From: Phycisphaerae bacterium
GTDB lineage: Bacteria; Planctomycetota; Phycisphaerae; UBA1845; UTPLA1
Assembly (NCBI GenBank): GCA_035275405.1
Contig: DATEMU010000012.1
Span: 310,001-374,000 of the forward strand
DNA length: 64,000 nt
Direction: 5' to 3'
Positions 52,844-61,438 of this stretch are shown here, piece by piece. The position numbers and the translations under genes are program-made. How positions within the stretch are numbered: position 1 is the stretch's first letter; the number at the start of each line of letters is the position of its first letter. Under the pieces are notes generated by a model. The model made no database searches, was not told the origin of the DNA, and saw nothing but the letters and a program-made list of their open reading frames with translations.

Positions 52844-54721
52844 TTAGCCGGCCGTGGGTTCGATCATGGACAGCGAGGAGAGGCGTTCCTTTGCTTCCTG
52901 GGTCCAGCAGCTCTCGGGGTATTGCCGCGTCATTTCCTGATATTGAGTACGAGCTTCGTCCATCAACGAGTCTTCCTGCAGGACTTCGCCCAGATGATAC
53001 AAGGCCTCGGCCCCGGCCGGGCTGCCCGCCAGCTCTGTCGCGAGGTGCCGGAATTGCAGGATTCTCCGGCTCACCGCCGTCTCCAGCAGAGTTCGCCGAA
53101 TCCGTACGTAGTCCGTGGTGGGCGAATTCGGAAACGCGCGGGCCAACGACTGTAGATTGCCGGCGTAGAGCGGATCGGTGTCGTCGAGGCAAAGGAGAAG
53201 TTGAGCGGGATGCACCTGTTTTTCCGCCGTGGCGGCGCCCGCGGCAAAAACCTCATCATACGGGCGAGGGGAATCCGCGCGACAAAACAGGAGCATCTCT
53301 CGAAGTCGCCTGGCCTGGAGCAGCAGCAATTTCCGATCGATTCTCATGGCCGACGGTTCGGATCGTAGGAAGATCGTCACCGCTCCCCCATCCTCGGGAG
53401 CTGCCGGGCGGCTGCTCGTCGATGCGGGGTCAAAGCCTCCCAGCAGCTCCGACAGACGATCGACGGCTTGATCGAGGCGGCCCGCACGCGCCTCCAGGAT
53501 AGAAAGCTTGTAGAGCGCCAATGCAGAGAGTTCGTTGTCCGGAAATTTTTCTCGAATGGTCTCCCACGTATGCAGGGACGCGGGGCTGGGCAGATCGTTG
53601 CGATACTCAATACGATTCGCAACCAGGAGCTTGTTGCGCTGGATGCGCTGGTCCTGGGCCTGGCCCTTGAGAAAGTACACATTGGGCACGTGCCGCGACG
53701 TGGAGAACTGCCGGATGAATTCTTCGCAAAGCTCCACCGCCCGGCTTCGATCGATCTCCGTTTGCAGGAGACCGTCGGCGATCCCTTCCCGTAACAACTT
53801 TCGATGAATAGCGTCGTACGATTCGCCGGACGCCCGGCTCCACTGCTGCGTTGCCGCGAGATGCGCCGCCGCTCCCACGTCGATCGCCGCGAACATCGTC
53901 GGATTCTGCGGGCCGATCCGGGATTCGAGAATATGGAAATCCAGTTCGTCCCGGCCGACATAGGCGTGAAAAAGAACGACCGGCACGGCAAAAAGCGCGG
54001 CGAGGACCGGTGAGACGCCGCCGGGGCGATAATTAATCAACTTGGCCAGCGCCAGCACGACCGCACAGATGACACAGGAGCTGAGCAATGCCAGCACCCA
54101 CGGCGCATATAGCAGCGCTTTGTTTTGCACCGAATTAACGGCGGATCCCGCGGGCTCCCACGACGCCATGACGAAGTAAAGGGCGACCGGGATCAGGCCG
54201 ACTAGGGCGGATGCGTAGCGGAAGGAGAACTTGAAGGGTTTGAGCGAGGCCAGAACGCACCCGACGAGTACGGTCAGTCCCATCCACGGCAGGCCGGAAA
54301 GAAAGATGACCATGAGAGTGAAGATGACGGAAAACGGAAATCGATAGAGGATGGCAACGAGGATGGGAATGGAACACAGCGAGGCGAAGAGGACGCCGAC
54401 AATGACGCCGTGAATGGGAACTTCCTGAACGCTGATCGGTGACGAGAGGAAATGGGACAGCGTCACCTGTTGAGCGCCACTCGGGTTGAACGATCGTTGC
54501 ATCAAGTCACCGTAGCCGTCATATCGCCACGGCCAATAAATGCCGGTGCGGAGCCAAAAGGTAAAACAGCACAGGCCGGCGAAAAGCCCGGAGAGAACGA
54601 TGAGCATCAATACCGCCCGGCGGCGATACTTTGGAGCCGTGCGCGACCAGACGTCCACGATCTCGGACGGCATGGGGGATGGTGAAAGTGTTGCTCCTTC
54701 CTCGACCATTAATCCTTCCAT
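52844..54721 (-). CDS. Membrane protein with C-terminal tetratricopeptide-like region
   Basis: The 625 aa have about six membrane helices in the first 260 residues (helices near 40-60, 110-130, 135-160, 170-190, 205-230, 245-260), then a long extracytoplasmic helical part. Segments such as EEFIRQFSTSRHVPNVYFLKG, LSALALYKLSILEARAGRLD and AEALYHLGEVLQEDSLMDEAR are TPR-like repeats of the YfiO/tol-pal type. I do not recognise a characterised family. The N-terminus overlaps ubiE by 13 bases, and ubiX follows 26 bases after the stop, so it belongs to the quinone operon. Function unknown. Confidence 0.82.
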   Translation of the reverse strand: MEGLMVEEGATLSPSPMPSEIVDVWSRTAPKYRRRAVLMLIVLSGLFAGLCCFTFWLRTGIYWPWRYDGYGDLMQRSFNPSGAQQVTLSHFLSSPISVQEVPIHGVIVGVLFASLCSIPILVAILYRFPFSVIFTLMVIFLSGLPWMGLTVLVGCVLASLKPFKFSFRYASALVGLIPVALYFVMASWEPAGSAVNSVQNKALLYAPWVLALLSSCVICAVVLALAKLINYRPGGVSPVLAALFAVPVVLFHAYVGRDELDFHILESRIGPQNPTMFAAIDVGAAAHLAATQQWSRASGESYDAIHRKLLREGIADGLLQTEIDRSRAVELCEEFIRQFSTSRHVPNVYFLKGQAQDQRIQRNKLLVANRIEYRNDLPSPASLHTWETIREKFPDNELSALALYKLSILEARAGRLDQAVDRLSELLGGFDPASTSSRPAAPEDGGAVTIFLRSEPSAMRIDRKLLLLQARRLREMLLFCRADSPRPYDEVFAAGAATAEKQVHPAQLLLCLDDTDPLYAGNLQSLARAFPNSPTTDYVRIRRTLLETAVSRRILQFRHLATELAGSPAGAEALYHLGEVLQEDSLMDEARTQYQEMTRQYPESCWTQEAKERLSSLSMIEPTAG

Positions 54722-55458
54722 GCGACAAAAACCGTGACGATGCCCAGCGTCAGGCGGCGCGCCTCGACGCGAGCAAACCCGGCTGCCCGTAATGAGGCGG
54801 TCATGCCGGCCTCGTCGATAAAGGCCGTCACCGAGGCGGGCAGGTAACGATAGGCCCCAGTACGGTCACCGCTTATCCACGTCGCAACCGTCGGCAGAAT
54901 GCGACGGAAATAGAGCTGATACGCCCGCGCCACCAGCGGCGCCCGCGGCATCGAGAATTCGAGAATGACAAACCGCCCGCCTTTTCGCAGCACCCGAAAG
55001 ACCTCGGTCAGGCCTCGGTCCAGGCTCTGCCAGTTGCGGACGCCGAAGGCGCAGCTTGCGACGGTGAAAGACGCATCGGCAAACGGAAGCGTCAGGGCGT
55101 CGCCCATGCACCAGCGGATGTCTTCGATTCTTCGATCTGCTGCCTGCCGAAGCATCTGCTCGGCGAAATCGCATCCGATCACGACCTTCGGCTTCGCGAC
55201 GGCGAAGGCACGCGCGAAATCGCCCGTGCCGCAGGCCAGATCGAGGACGCGATCGTCGAGTTGGATCACGGCCATCTGCACGGCGTGCCTCCGCCAATAC
55301 GCGTCGCGTCCGGCGGACAGGACGCGATTGACGCGCTCATAGGTCGGGGCGATTTCGTCGAACATGGCGCGGACGCGCGCGGCTTTGTCAGGTTGGCCGT
55401 GCGGATCGGCCAGGCGGCCGTCGTCCCAGACCGGGCTGTCGGCGGGCGAAGTGTGCAT
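54709..55458 (-). CDS. ubiE: Quinone C-methyltransferase (UbiE/MenG type)
   Basis: An S-adenosylmethionine-dependent methyltransferase of quinone synthesis (demethylmenaquinone to menaquinone, or the ubiquinone step). ATG 55458 starts MHTSPADSP; family features are VRAMFDEIAPTYERVNRVLS, motif I VLDLACGTGDFARAF, the CAFGVRNWQSLDRGLTEVFR segment and GGRFVILEFSMP. The 249 aa are the usual length. The open frame runs further up to 55539, but the start shown fits. It overlaps the following gene by 13 bases. In this context menaquinone is more likely, as UbiD, UbiX and MenG are shared late steps. Confidence 0.93.
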   Translation of the reverse strand: MHTSPADSPVWDDGRLADPHGQPDKAARVRAMFDEIAPTYERVNRVLSAGRDAYWRRHAVQMAVIQLDDRVLDLACGTGDFARAFAVAKPKVVIGCDFAEQMLRQAADRRIEDIRWCMGDALTLPFADASFTVASCAFGVRNWQSLDRGLTEVFRVLRKGGRFVILEFSMPRAPLVARAYQLYFRRILPTVATWISGDRTGAYRYLPASVTAFIDEAGMTASLRAAGFARVEARRLTLGIVTVFVAWKD

Positions 55459-55498
55459 CGGCTCAGTATTGTAGCGAATCGGCCGTACGGATACCGGT

Positions 55499-56068
55499 TC
55501 AGAGAAACACGATCGCGGCGCCCAACAGCGCGGCCCCAAGGCCCGCGACCAGGATCGCGTCGGCCCATGTGGTATCGCGTATGACTTTGTAAAAACAGGC
55601 GAACGCCAGAAAGATCGGCGTCAGGAAGATCATCGCACCGCCGCGCAGGCCCCATGCAGGGCGCGGCGCCGATCCAAAGAACACCGGCATCAGAAAGCCC
55701 GCCGCGATCAGCAACCAGCCGATCCGGAACTTCCATGCTTCGTAGTGTGCGGAGACGAAGTAGCGTCGATAGCCGATCGCCTTTTCCACGCCGCGATCGC
55801 GGGCGTCGGCCATCGTGAACGGCTCGCCGCACTCCGGGCAACGTCGCGCCGTAAGCCCCGTCAGGTTGTAATCGCAGGTCGGGCAGAGGTGCAGAGGCTC
55901 AGCCGGAACCGGGATTTGCACCACGCCGGACTCGATCTGCTGCTCCGTTGTGAGCCAGCGCTCTTCGAACTTGCCGCCCGGTGGGATGTCCGTCGCGGGA
56001 GCCAGCGGCGTAAGTTCAATTAGTGGTTTCTGGTCGGGATCGGGGGTTTCATTCTTCGGCGCATCCAT
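55499..56068 (-). CDS. Small zinc-ribbon membrane protein
   Basis: The 189 aa hold a zinc-ribbon at about 62-81 (LCPTCDYNLTGLTARRCPECGE) and, after a basic stretch, two or three C-terminal membrane helices (IGWLLIAAGFLMPVF, MIFLTPIFLAFACFY, ILVAGLGAALLGAA). It is a common planctomycete style of protein with no assigned role. The ATG shares one base with the ubiD stop (TGATG), giving translational coupling, and ubiE lies 40 bases after it. An auxiliary role to quinone synthesis is a guess. Confidence 0.82.
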   Translation of the reverse strand: MDAPKNETPDPDQKPLIELTPLAPATDIPPGGKFEERWLTTEQQIESGVVQIPVPAEPLHLCPTCDYNLTGLTARRCPECGEPFTMADARDRGVEKAIGYRRYFVSAHYEAWKFRIGWLLIAAGFLMPVFFGSAPRPAWGLRGGAMIFLTPIFLAFACFYKVIRDTTWADAILVAGLGAALLGAAIVFL

Positions 56069-57657
56069 CAGTCCAATCCGTATTCTGCCCACCGCCCCTC
56101 CACCAGCCGTTTGATCTCGTCGGGCATGACGAGCGGCCTCGGCCAGTCGCGGACAATCCCCTCCCCCTGAATCTTACGCGTTGCATCGATCCCCATCTTG
56201 CTGCCGGCGGCGAGATACGGAGCGGAGTGATCGAGGATGTCCATCGGGCCATCCACCAGAAACGTGTCGCGGCGCGGGTCGACGTTCGCCCCGACCGCGA
56301 ACATGACGGCCTGCTCGTCGTGGACGTTGACCTCCTCGTCCACAATGACGATGAATTTGCTGAACATCATCTGACCGGCCCCCCAGATGCTGCTGGCCAC
56401 CTTGCGGGCCTGGAGTGGGTATTCCTTGCGGATCTTCACAAAACAGAAATTGTGGAACGCCCCCCAACGCGGCAGGTCGTAGTCCACGATATCGGGAATG
56501 AGCATTTGCAGGAGCGGTAAAAAGACGCGCTCCGTCGCCTTGCCCATGAAGTAGTCTTCCATCGGCGGCGGACCGACGATCGTGGTCGGATAGATGGGCT
56601 TTTCGCGATGCGTGATCGCCGTCACCTGCATCGTCGGGAACTGGTCGGCGAGACTGTAGAAGCCGGTGTGGTCGCCGAACGGGCCTTCGCGGGCCGATTC
56701 CGTCGCACTGACCCAACCCTCGATGACGATTTCCGCGTTGGCGGGGACATTAAGTGGAACCGTCCGCGCCGCGACGAGGGGAATGCCGCCGTCGTTAAGG
56801 AATCCCGCGAAAAGCAGCTCGCTGACCGCCGGTGGCAATGGACACGTTGCGGCATAGGGAAGCACGCTCTCGCCGCCGAGGACGATGGCAATGGGCATGT
56901 CCTTGCCCTGCGCCGCCCACATCCGCTGGTGCCGCGCGCCGTCGTGGTGTACGTGACAATGAAAAATTGCTGATTTTGGCCCCGTCACCTGAATACGGTA
57001 CATCCCGATATTCGGTTCCGAGCCATCGGGAGCGGTCGTGTAAATCCCGGCCAGCGTGATGTAACGGCCGACGGTGAAGGCTTGAGGCTTGAGGCTTGAG
57101 GCTTGAGGCGTCGGGGCGAGTCGGCGTCGCCCGACGATTACGTCTTCGTCGGCGCCGCCATCGTGCGGCCAGCATTTGATGATCGGAAGCGAGTACAAAT
57201 CGGCGTCCTCGGTATGGACGACCTCCTGACAAATCCCTCGCTTGACGTTCTTCGGCGCATAGCCGGCGATCTTGGCCAGTTCCGGAAGCATCTTCATTTT
57301 GTCCATGAAACTGGTCGGCGGTTCCGGCTTCACGAGCTTCTGCACCCTGGCCGCTAGGGACTCGAAGTCGCCGCAACCCAGCGCCAGGCGCATCCGCGCG
57401 TAACTTCCGAATAGGTTGATCGCCACGGGGATGTCGCTTCCGCGGACGCGCTCAAACAGGAGTCCGCGTCCGCCCGCCGCACCATGCACCGGATCCGTTG
57501 CCGGAGCGCCGTCCGGCCCTTCCGGCGAGGGCGACTTGCCGATCCGATCGGCAATCTCGCTGATCTCCAATTCAGGGTCGACTTCAATGCGGATTCGTCG
57601 AAGCTGGTCCGCCCGGTCCAATGCGTTGATGAAGGATTGAAGATCGCTAAAGGCCAA
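56068..57657 (-). CDS. ubiD: UbiD-family decarboxylase
   Basis: A prenylated-FMN-dependent decarboxylase acting on a quinone precursor (UbiD or the MqnL-type menaquinone step). TTG 57657 reads AFSDLQSFINALDRADQLRR, the family N-terminus, after GGGAG; ATG 57690 is an alternative 11 codons upstream. Further features: NLFGSYARMRLALG, GRYITLAGIYTTAPDG, REGPFGDHTGFYSL with the catalytic Glu, and QMMFSKFIVIVDEEVNVHDE. At about 182-193 an in-frame tract from an AGGCTTG repeat (57077-57108) gives PQASSLKPQ. First gene of a six-gene operon. Confidence 0.93.
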   Translation of the reverse strand: MAFSDLQSFINALDRADQLRRIRIEVDPELEISEIADRIGKSPSPEGPDGAPATDPVHGAAGGRGLLFERVRGSDIPVAINLFGSYARMRLALGCGDFESLAARVQKLVKPEPPTSFMDKMKMLPELAKIAGYAPKNVKRGICQEVVHTEDADLYSLPIIKCWPHDGGADEDVIVGRRRLAPTPQASSLKPQAFTVGRYITLAGIYTTAPDGSEPNIGMYRIQVTGPKSAIFHCHVHHDGARHQRMWAAQGKDMPIAIVLGGESVLPYAATCPLPPAVSELLFAGFLNDGGIPLVAARTVPLNVPANAEIVIEGWVSATESAREGPFGDHTGFYSLADQFPTMQVTAITHREKPIYPTTIVGPPPMEDYFMGKATERVFLPLLQMLIPDIVDYDLPRWGAFHNFCFVKIRKEYPLQARKVASSIWGAGQMMFSKFIVIVDEEVNVHDEQAVMFAVGANVDPRRDTFLVDGPMDILDHSAPYLAAGSKMGIDATRKIQGEGIVRDWPRPLVMPDEIKRLVEGRWAEYGLD

Positions 57658-57828
57658 TTCTGTCTCCCGTTCTCTCGCAAAACAGCCCATCGTAACCGCG
57701 GCATCTCGACGTGTCCCCGGCGCGGCCTTTTGCTCCTAATGCAACGACCGAATGGGGAATCCGCGATTATTCTCGGACGCGTTGACCACCGCCGCCCCGG
57801 CAGGGCAAGTCCCGCGCCGATCGCGCCG

Positions 57829-58359
57829 ATGGAAACGGCGGACAGTCATAGCTCCGGGGGCCGCTTTGTGAACGACGACGCAATCCCGCTATCCACCGAT
57901 GGTTCTTCCGGTGCCACCATCCAACCCGAGCGGAGTACCGGCGGCACCGAAACCCACGCTCTCCGCTCGAGACGCACAAATCCGCGCAGGGAATGCGAAA
58001 ACGTTCACGTTTGCTTTTCGCCGCAGACGCAAACCGGCCTGCCCGACAACGTCGAGTGTCCGCTTCTCAACATTTCCGCCAGCGGGATGGCGATTGAATA
58101 CGATCGGCCCCTGAAAAAGGGAGTCTCGGCGTACGTCTCCTACTACTCGATCAGCCGGGTGCCGATCAACATCGGCTGTGTCGTCCAGCACTGCGACCTG
58201 CAGACCAGCGGTCACTATATCATCGGTTTACGGACGAATCGCCCGCTCAAGTACGAAGAGCGCAAGCCGATGCGTGTCGGGGCCGGTCGCGTCGTATCGC
58301 CGCACGTCCGCGCCCGCAAGTTGCGGCCTCCGCCCTCTCCCACTCCGCCGATGTCCTAA
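57829..58359 (+). CDS. PilZ-domain-like protein
   Basis: The central part (about 50-140) resembles PilZ: an RxxxR-like RRTNPRRECE, then CPLLNISASGMAIEYDRPL (the D/NxSxxG element) and VQHCDLQTSGHYIIGL. PilZ proteins bind cyclic di-GMP, and the arginine motif is partly intact. The frame opens far upstream inside ubiD's antisense. ATG 57829 is my choice but no good ribosome binding site supports it, and 57739 or GTG 57865 are possible. The last 30 residues are Pro/Arg-rich. A link to surface or motility genes nearby is plausible only. Confidence 0.7.
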   Translation: METADSHSSGGRFVNDDAIPLSTDGSSGATIQPERSTGGTETHALRSRRTNPRRECENVHVCFSPQTQTGLPDNVECPLLNISASGMAIEYDRPLKKGVSAYVSYYSISRVPINIGCVVQHCDLQTSGHYIIGLRTNRPLKYEERKPMRVGAGRVVSPHVRARKLRPPPSPTPPMS

Positions 58360-58480
58360 CGGTCCGTCTTGGCGGCCTTCGTGTGCCCGCGTCCGCACGG
58401 CCGATTGCATCAGCGGGCGTTTGACGGCTGCACGGCCCCTGCGTAACGTAACGCGGATTCACGGCCCGGGAGGCTGCCAT

Positions 58481-59422
58481 TTGCTTCGAACGATAATCGC
58501 CGCGATCCAGCTCTTGCGCCCGGCGCAATGGGTAAAAAACGTCTTTGTCTTCGCGGCTCTCGTCTTCGGCCACCGGCGCACCGATCCCGACGCGCTCCTG
58601 CTGGCCCTGGCGGCCTTTGCCATCTTCTGCACGCTTTCGGGAGCCGTCTATGCGTTCAACGATCTCAAGGATTATCGCGAGGACCGCCTGCATCCGACCA
58701 AGCGCCGTCGGCCCGTCGCGACCGGCGCCATTTCGCCCGTCACCGCGGGCGTCATAGCGGTTTTACTGGCGATCGCGGGAATGGCGGCGTCGTTACGGCT
58801 CCCCGCGGGATTCGCGCTGACGGCCGGGGCGTTTCTGGCGCTTAATCTGGTCTACACCTTCTGGGCCAAGCACCGGGTGCTGCTCGATGTGATCCTGATC
58901 GCCATCGGATTCGTGCTCCGTGCGCTCGCCGGGGCGCAGGCGATCAATGTCGAGGTCTCGGCCTGGCTGGTCATCTGCACCTTCACGCTTTGCCTCTTTC
59001 TCGGCTTCGGCAAGAGGCGCTGCGAATTAGCCACGATGGAAACCAACGGGCAGGCCGCCCTGCATCGCCGGACGCTCGCGCACTACAACCCGGCCATTCT
59101 GGGCCAGTTTCTGGCGACCAGCGGCGGCATGGCGATGATCACGTACTTGCTCTACACGCTTGATCCGGCGACGACTTACCACTCGCTTGTCTTCACTACG
59201 CCGCTCGTCTTCTACGCCATCTTCCGCTACGCCACCGTCATCGAACTGGGCGAGCACACCGGTCCTTCCGACATCCTTGTAAAGGACCGCCCTTTCCTCG
59301 TGACCGCCATCGCGTGGGCCGTCATCACGCTTCTGCTGGTTCTCTATGGGGAACGGATCGAACGGTACCTCCCGCCGCTGCGCTATCCGGGCCAGCCGGT
59401 GTCGACTCAACCGGCGCGGTAA
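58481..59422 (+). CDS. UbiA-family prenyl-phosphate transferase, DPPR-synthase type
   Basis: A polytopic membrane transferase of 313 aa. The start is TTG 58481 with GGGAGG 7 bases upstream, since no in-frame ATG lies near. N-terminal LRPAQWVKNVFVF and the motif AFNDLKDYREDRLHPTKRRR (NDxxDxxxD, KxRRP) mark the decaprenyl-phosphate phosphoribosyltransferase (DPPR synthase) branch of UbiA rather than a quinone prenyltransferase. Those enzymes make the lipid-linked pentose donor for cell-wall arabinan in actinobacteria. The role here is unknown. It stands alone on the plus strand near the ubi operon. Confidence 0.88.
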   Translation: MLRTIIAAIQLLRPAQWVKNVFVFAALVFGHRRTDPDALLLALAAFAIFCTLSGAVYAFNDLKDYREDRLHPTKRRRPVATGAISPVTAGVIAVLLAIAGMAASLRLPAGFALTAGAFLALNLVYTFWAKHRVLLDVILIAIGFVLRALAGAQAINVEVSAWLVICTFTLCLFLGFGKRRCELATMETNGQAALHRRTLAHYNPAILGQFLATSGGMAMITYLLYTLDPATTYHSLVFTTPLVFYAIFRYATVIELGEHTGPSDILVKDRPFLVTAIAWAVITLLLVLYGERIERYLPPLRYPGQPVSTQPAR

Positions 59423-59501
59423 AAACTGAGCGTCGATTCCGCACATTCGTGGGAAAATCAAAAACCGCGGCTGCGCGGTCGGGAGGAGGGCAGTTGTGTG
59501 A

Positions 59502-60152
59502 TTAGAATCGCACGACGGCGGGATCGTCGGACTTCGGCTGCTCGGGGACGAGCGCGTCGTTGAAGGGGAGCAGCAGGACATCCATGGGCGTCAAATCGGC
59601 GCGGGGCGGCTTGGCGTTCTCGATGCCCTTGCGCACGCCCTCACCGACCCCCTGAACCGAGATCTGCAGGAGCTGGTTCAGGTCTTTCGCGGCTCGGCGG
59701 GTGCCATCCACAGCATCGAGTGTGGGGTTCATCAAGTCTTGGACGCCGGCGGCCTCGACCGCCTTGCCGGCGACAAAGGTCGGGCGCGGGGTGGTCGGCG
59801 CGGTGGGGAGAATCACGACGGCGATAAAGAGGGCGGCGGCAGCGGCCGGAAGGGCGGCCATGCCGACGATGCGCCAGACGCGGCGGCGCCGGGAGCGCTG
59901 CGCGCTACCCAGTGCGGCACTGGGAGAAGGCTTGGGCAGTGCGGCCACAACGCGCATCGCAAAGCCCGAGTCGAGTTCGTAATGGGAATCGTCCCGGGCG
60001 ATCACATCGGCGCTGGCCCGGCTGATCTCCATCTGATGTTGGCAGGCGGGGCACTGGAGCAGGTGCGCGTGGATCTCCGCGGTCATGCTCGGAGTCAGAT
60101 CGCCGTCGAGGAAGCGATCGTGCAGGTGTTGTACATGACGGCACGTCAGCAT
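59502..60152 (-). CDS. Anti-sigma factor with zinc-finger domain
   Basis: The N-terminal ZAS motif is clear: H29, then H(L)xxCPAC (HAHLLQCPACQ). A single membrane helix lies at about 105-125 (GMAALPAAAAALFIAVVIL) after a basic stretch, and the remaining C-terminus is extracytoplasmic. Its place 30 bases after the ECF sigma gene fits the usual sigma/anti-sigma pairing. It should hold the sigma factor inactive until an envelope signal releases it. The signal is not shown. Confidence 0.92.
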   Translation of the reverse strand: MLTCRHVQHLHDRFLDGDLTPSMTAEIHAHLLQCPACQHQMEISRASADVIARDDSHYELDSGFAMRVVAALPKPSPSAALGSAQRSRRRRVWRIVGMAALPAAAAALFIAVVILPTAPTTPRPTFVAGKAVEAAGVQDLMNPTLDAVDGTRRAAKDLNQLLQISVQGVGEGVRKGIENAKPPRADLTPMDVLLLPFNDALVPEQPKSDDPAVVRF

Positions 60153-60182
60153 AGTTCACATTCTCCGTCGGGCCGATCGGGG

Positions 60183-60830
60183 CTAGGCGCTACCGCCGGC
60201 CATGCCGAAGCGGACCAGGGACCAATCCTCCACGAGCTGCGATTCGAGCAATTCCTTGAGACGGTTTCGCGCTCGATGAAGGTGGCTCTTCACGGTCGCC
60301 GCCGGCATTTCGAGGACGTCGCCGATCTCCTGGCAGCTCATCGCCTCTCTATAGAAGAGTAATACCGTGGCGCGCTGCTGCGGTGTCAGTTGATCGACGG
60401 CTTCCCAGATTATTTTTTTGAGCCGCTTCGCCTCGTCGCTGTTGGCGACGGTGTCAGCGAGGGGCATCGTGTCGGATTCGTTTCGGCCGCTGCCCGCCAT
60501 GGCGCTGAAGTCCATGTCGCCGCAATAGTCCTTGCGGCGCCGCAGCGTGTTCAGGCAGAGGCGATATCCGATCGTGAACAGCCAGGTGCTGAAGCGATAC
60601 GTGAAATCGAAGGAGTCGAGGGCGCCGAAGGCCCGCAGGAACGTGTCTTGGCAGACCTCTTCCGCCTCGTGCGAATTCTTCACCATTCGGCAGACGAAGG
60701 CGTGGAGGCGGTTCTGATAGGCGACGACCAGCGCGTGGGAACTCTCCCGGCAGCCGATTTGGGCGCGCTTGATGAGCTGCCGCTCGGCGAGCGGAGTCAG
60801 TCGTCCGTCGCATGCCTCCAAAGCTTGCAT
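60183..60830 (-). CDS. ECF-family RNA polymerase sigma factor
   Basis: The 215 aa carry sigma region 2 (EEVCQDTFLRAFGALDSFDF, RFSTWLFTIGYRLCLNTLRRR) and region 4 (LTPQQRATVLLFYREAMSCQ, EIGDVLEMPAATVKSHLHRA), with the RpoE spacing and no other domain. A TATAAT (60848-60843) and an AGAGGA site precede ATG 60830, so it may be transcribed by the housekeeping sigma. Together with the zinc-finger anti-sigma gene it forms a two-gene unit. Its regulon is not identifiable. Confidence 0.95.
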   Translation of the reverse strand: MQALEACDGRLTPLAERQLIKRAQIGCRESSHALVVAYQNRLHAFVCRMVKNSHEAEEVCQDTFLRAFGALDSFDFTYRFSTWLFTIGYRLCLNTLRRRKDYCGDMDFSAMAGSGRNESDTMPLADTVANSDEAKRLKKIIWEAVDQLTPQQRATVLLFYREAMSCQEIGDVLEMPAATVKSHLHRARNRLKELLESQLVEDWSLVRFGMAGGSA

Positions 60831-60842
60831 GGCTGTCCTCTA

Positions 60843-60848
60843 ATTATA
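60843..60848 (-). promoter_or_regulatory. -10 box (TATAAT) of the sigma factor gene
   Basis: TATAAT on the minus strand lies 12 bases before ATG 60830, giving a leader of only a few bases. No matching -35 hexamer is clear. Confidence 0.45.
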
Positions 60849-60908
60849 TCGTTCGCCGCAGGTCGCGGTTGCAGGCCGACCCGCGGGTTGTTGGGGTTGA
60901 TAGGCTCC

Positions 60909-60914
60909 TATAAC
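60909..60914 (+). promoter_or_regulatory. -10-like TATAAC of smpB
   Basis: TATAAC is 8 bases before the smpB ATG, so transcription would begin at or next to the start codon and the mRNA would be leaderless. A -35-like TTGTTG (60888-60893) is at 15 bases spacing. No Shine-Dalgarno is seen. Confidence 0.4.
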
Positions 60915-60922
60915 ATATTGGA

Positions 60923-61408
60923 ATGGCCAAGGATGCATCAAGGGGCGGCCCCCCAACGGGACCGTCGCTGGTGAACAAAAAGGCACGATTCAGCTATGAA
61001 ATCCTGGCCAAAGTGGAGGCCGGTATCGCCCTTAAAGGCACGGAGGTAAAGAGCTTAAGGGCTGGCGAGGCGAGTATTGCCGAGGCATTTGCCCGGATCG
61101 AGAGGGGCCAGGTGCGGCTCCACAATTTTCAGATTCAGCCCTATAAGGCAGGTAATCAGTTCAACCATGACCCCAAGCGTCCTAAGCAGCTTTTGCTGCA
61201 CAAACGGGAGATTAAAAAGTTGGCGACCGGCGTCCTGATCAAAGGCCAGACGCTGATCCCGTTGAGCGTGTACTTCAATAAGGATGGGCGGGTGAAGGTC
61301 GAACTCGCGCTGGCCCGCGGCCGGACCCATCGCGACAAGCGACAGGAAGAGCGCAAGAAGGAAGATCGCAAGGAAATCGTGCGGGTGCAGCGCCGCGGCG
61401 GCCTGTAA
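60923..61408 (+). CDS. smpB: SsrA-binding protein
   Basis: SmpB delivers tmRNA to stalled ribosomes. NKKARFSYEILAKVEAGIAL, KGTEVKSLRAGEASIAEAFA and KREIKKLATGVLIKGQTLIP are family phrases, and the C-terminal tail is basic (RDKRQEERKKEDRKEIVR) as required for A-site decoding. The 161 aa are typical. No Shine-Dalgarno precedes ATG 60923; a TATAAC 8 bases before it suggests a leaderless transcript. No ssrA gene was recognised in the window. Confidence 0.96.
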   Translation: MAKDASRGGPPTGPSLVNKKARFSYEILAKVEAGIALKGTEVKSLRAGEASIAEAFARIERGQVRLHNFQIQPYKAGNQFNHDPKRPKQLLLHKREIKKLATGVLIKGQTLIPLSVYFNKDGRVKVELALARGRTHRDKRQEERKKEDRKEIVRVQRRGGL

Positions 61409-61438
61409 GCTGGCGGCGAACAGGGATACGAGGTCGGA

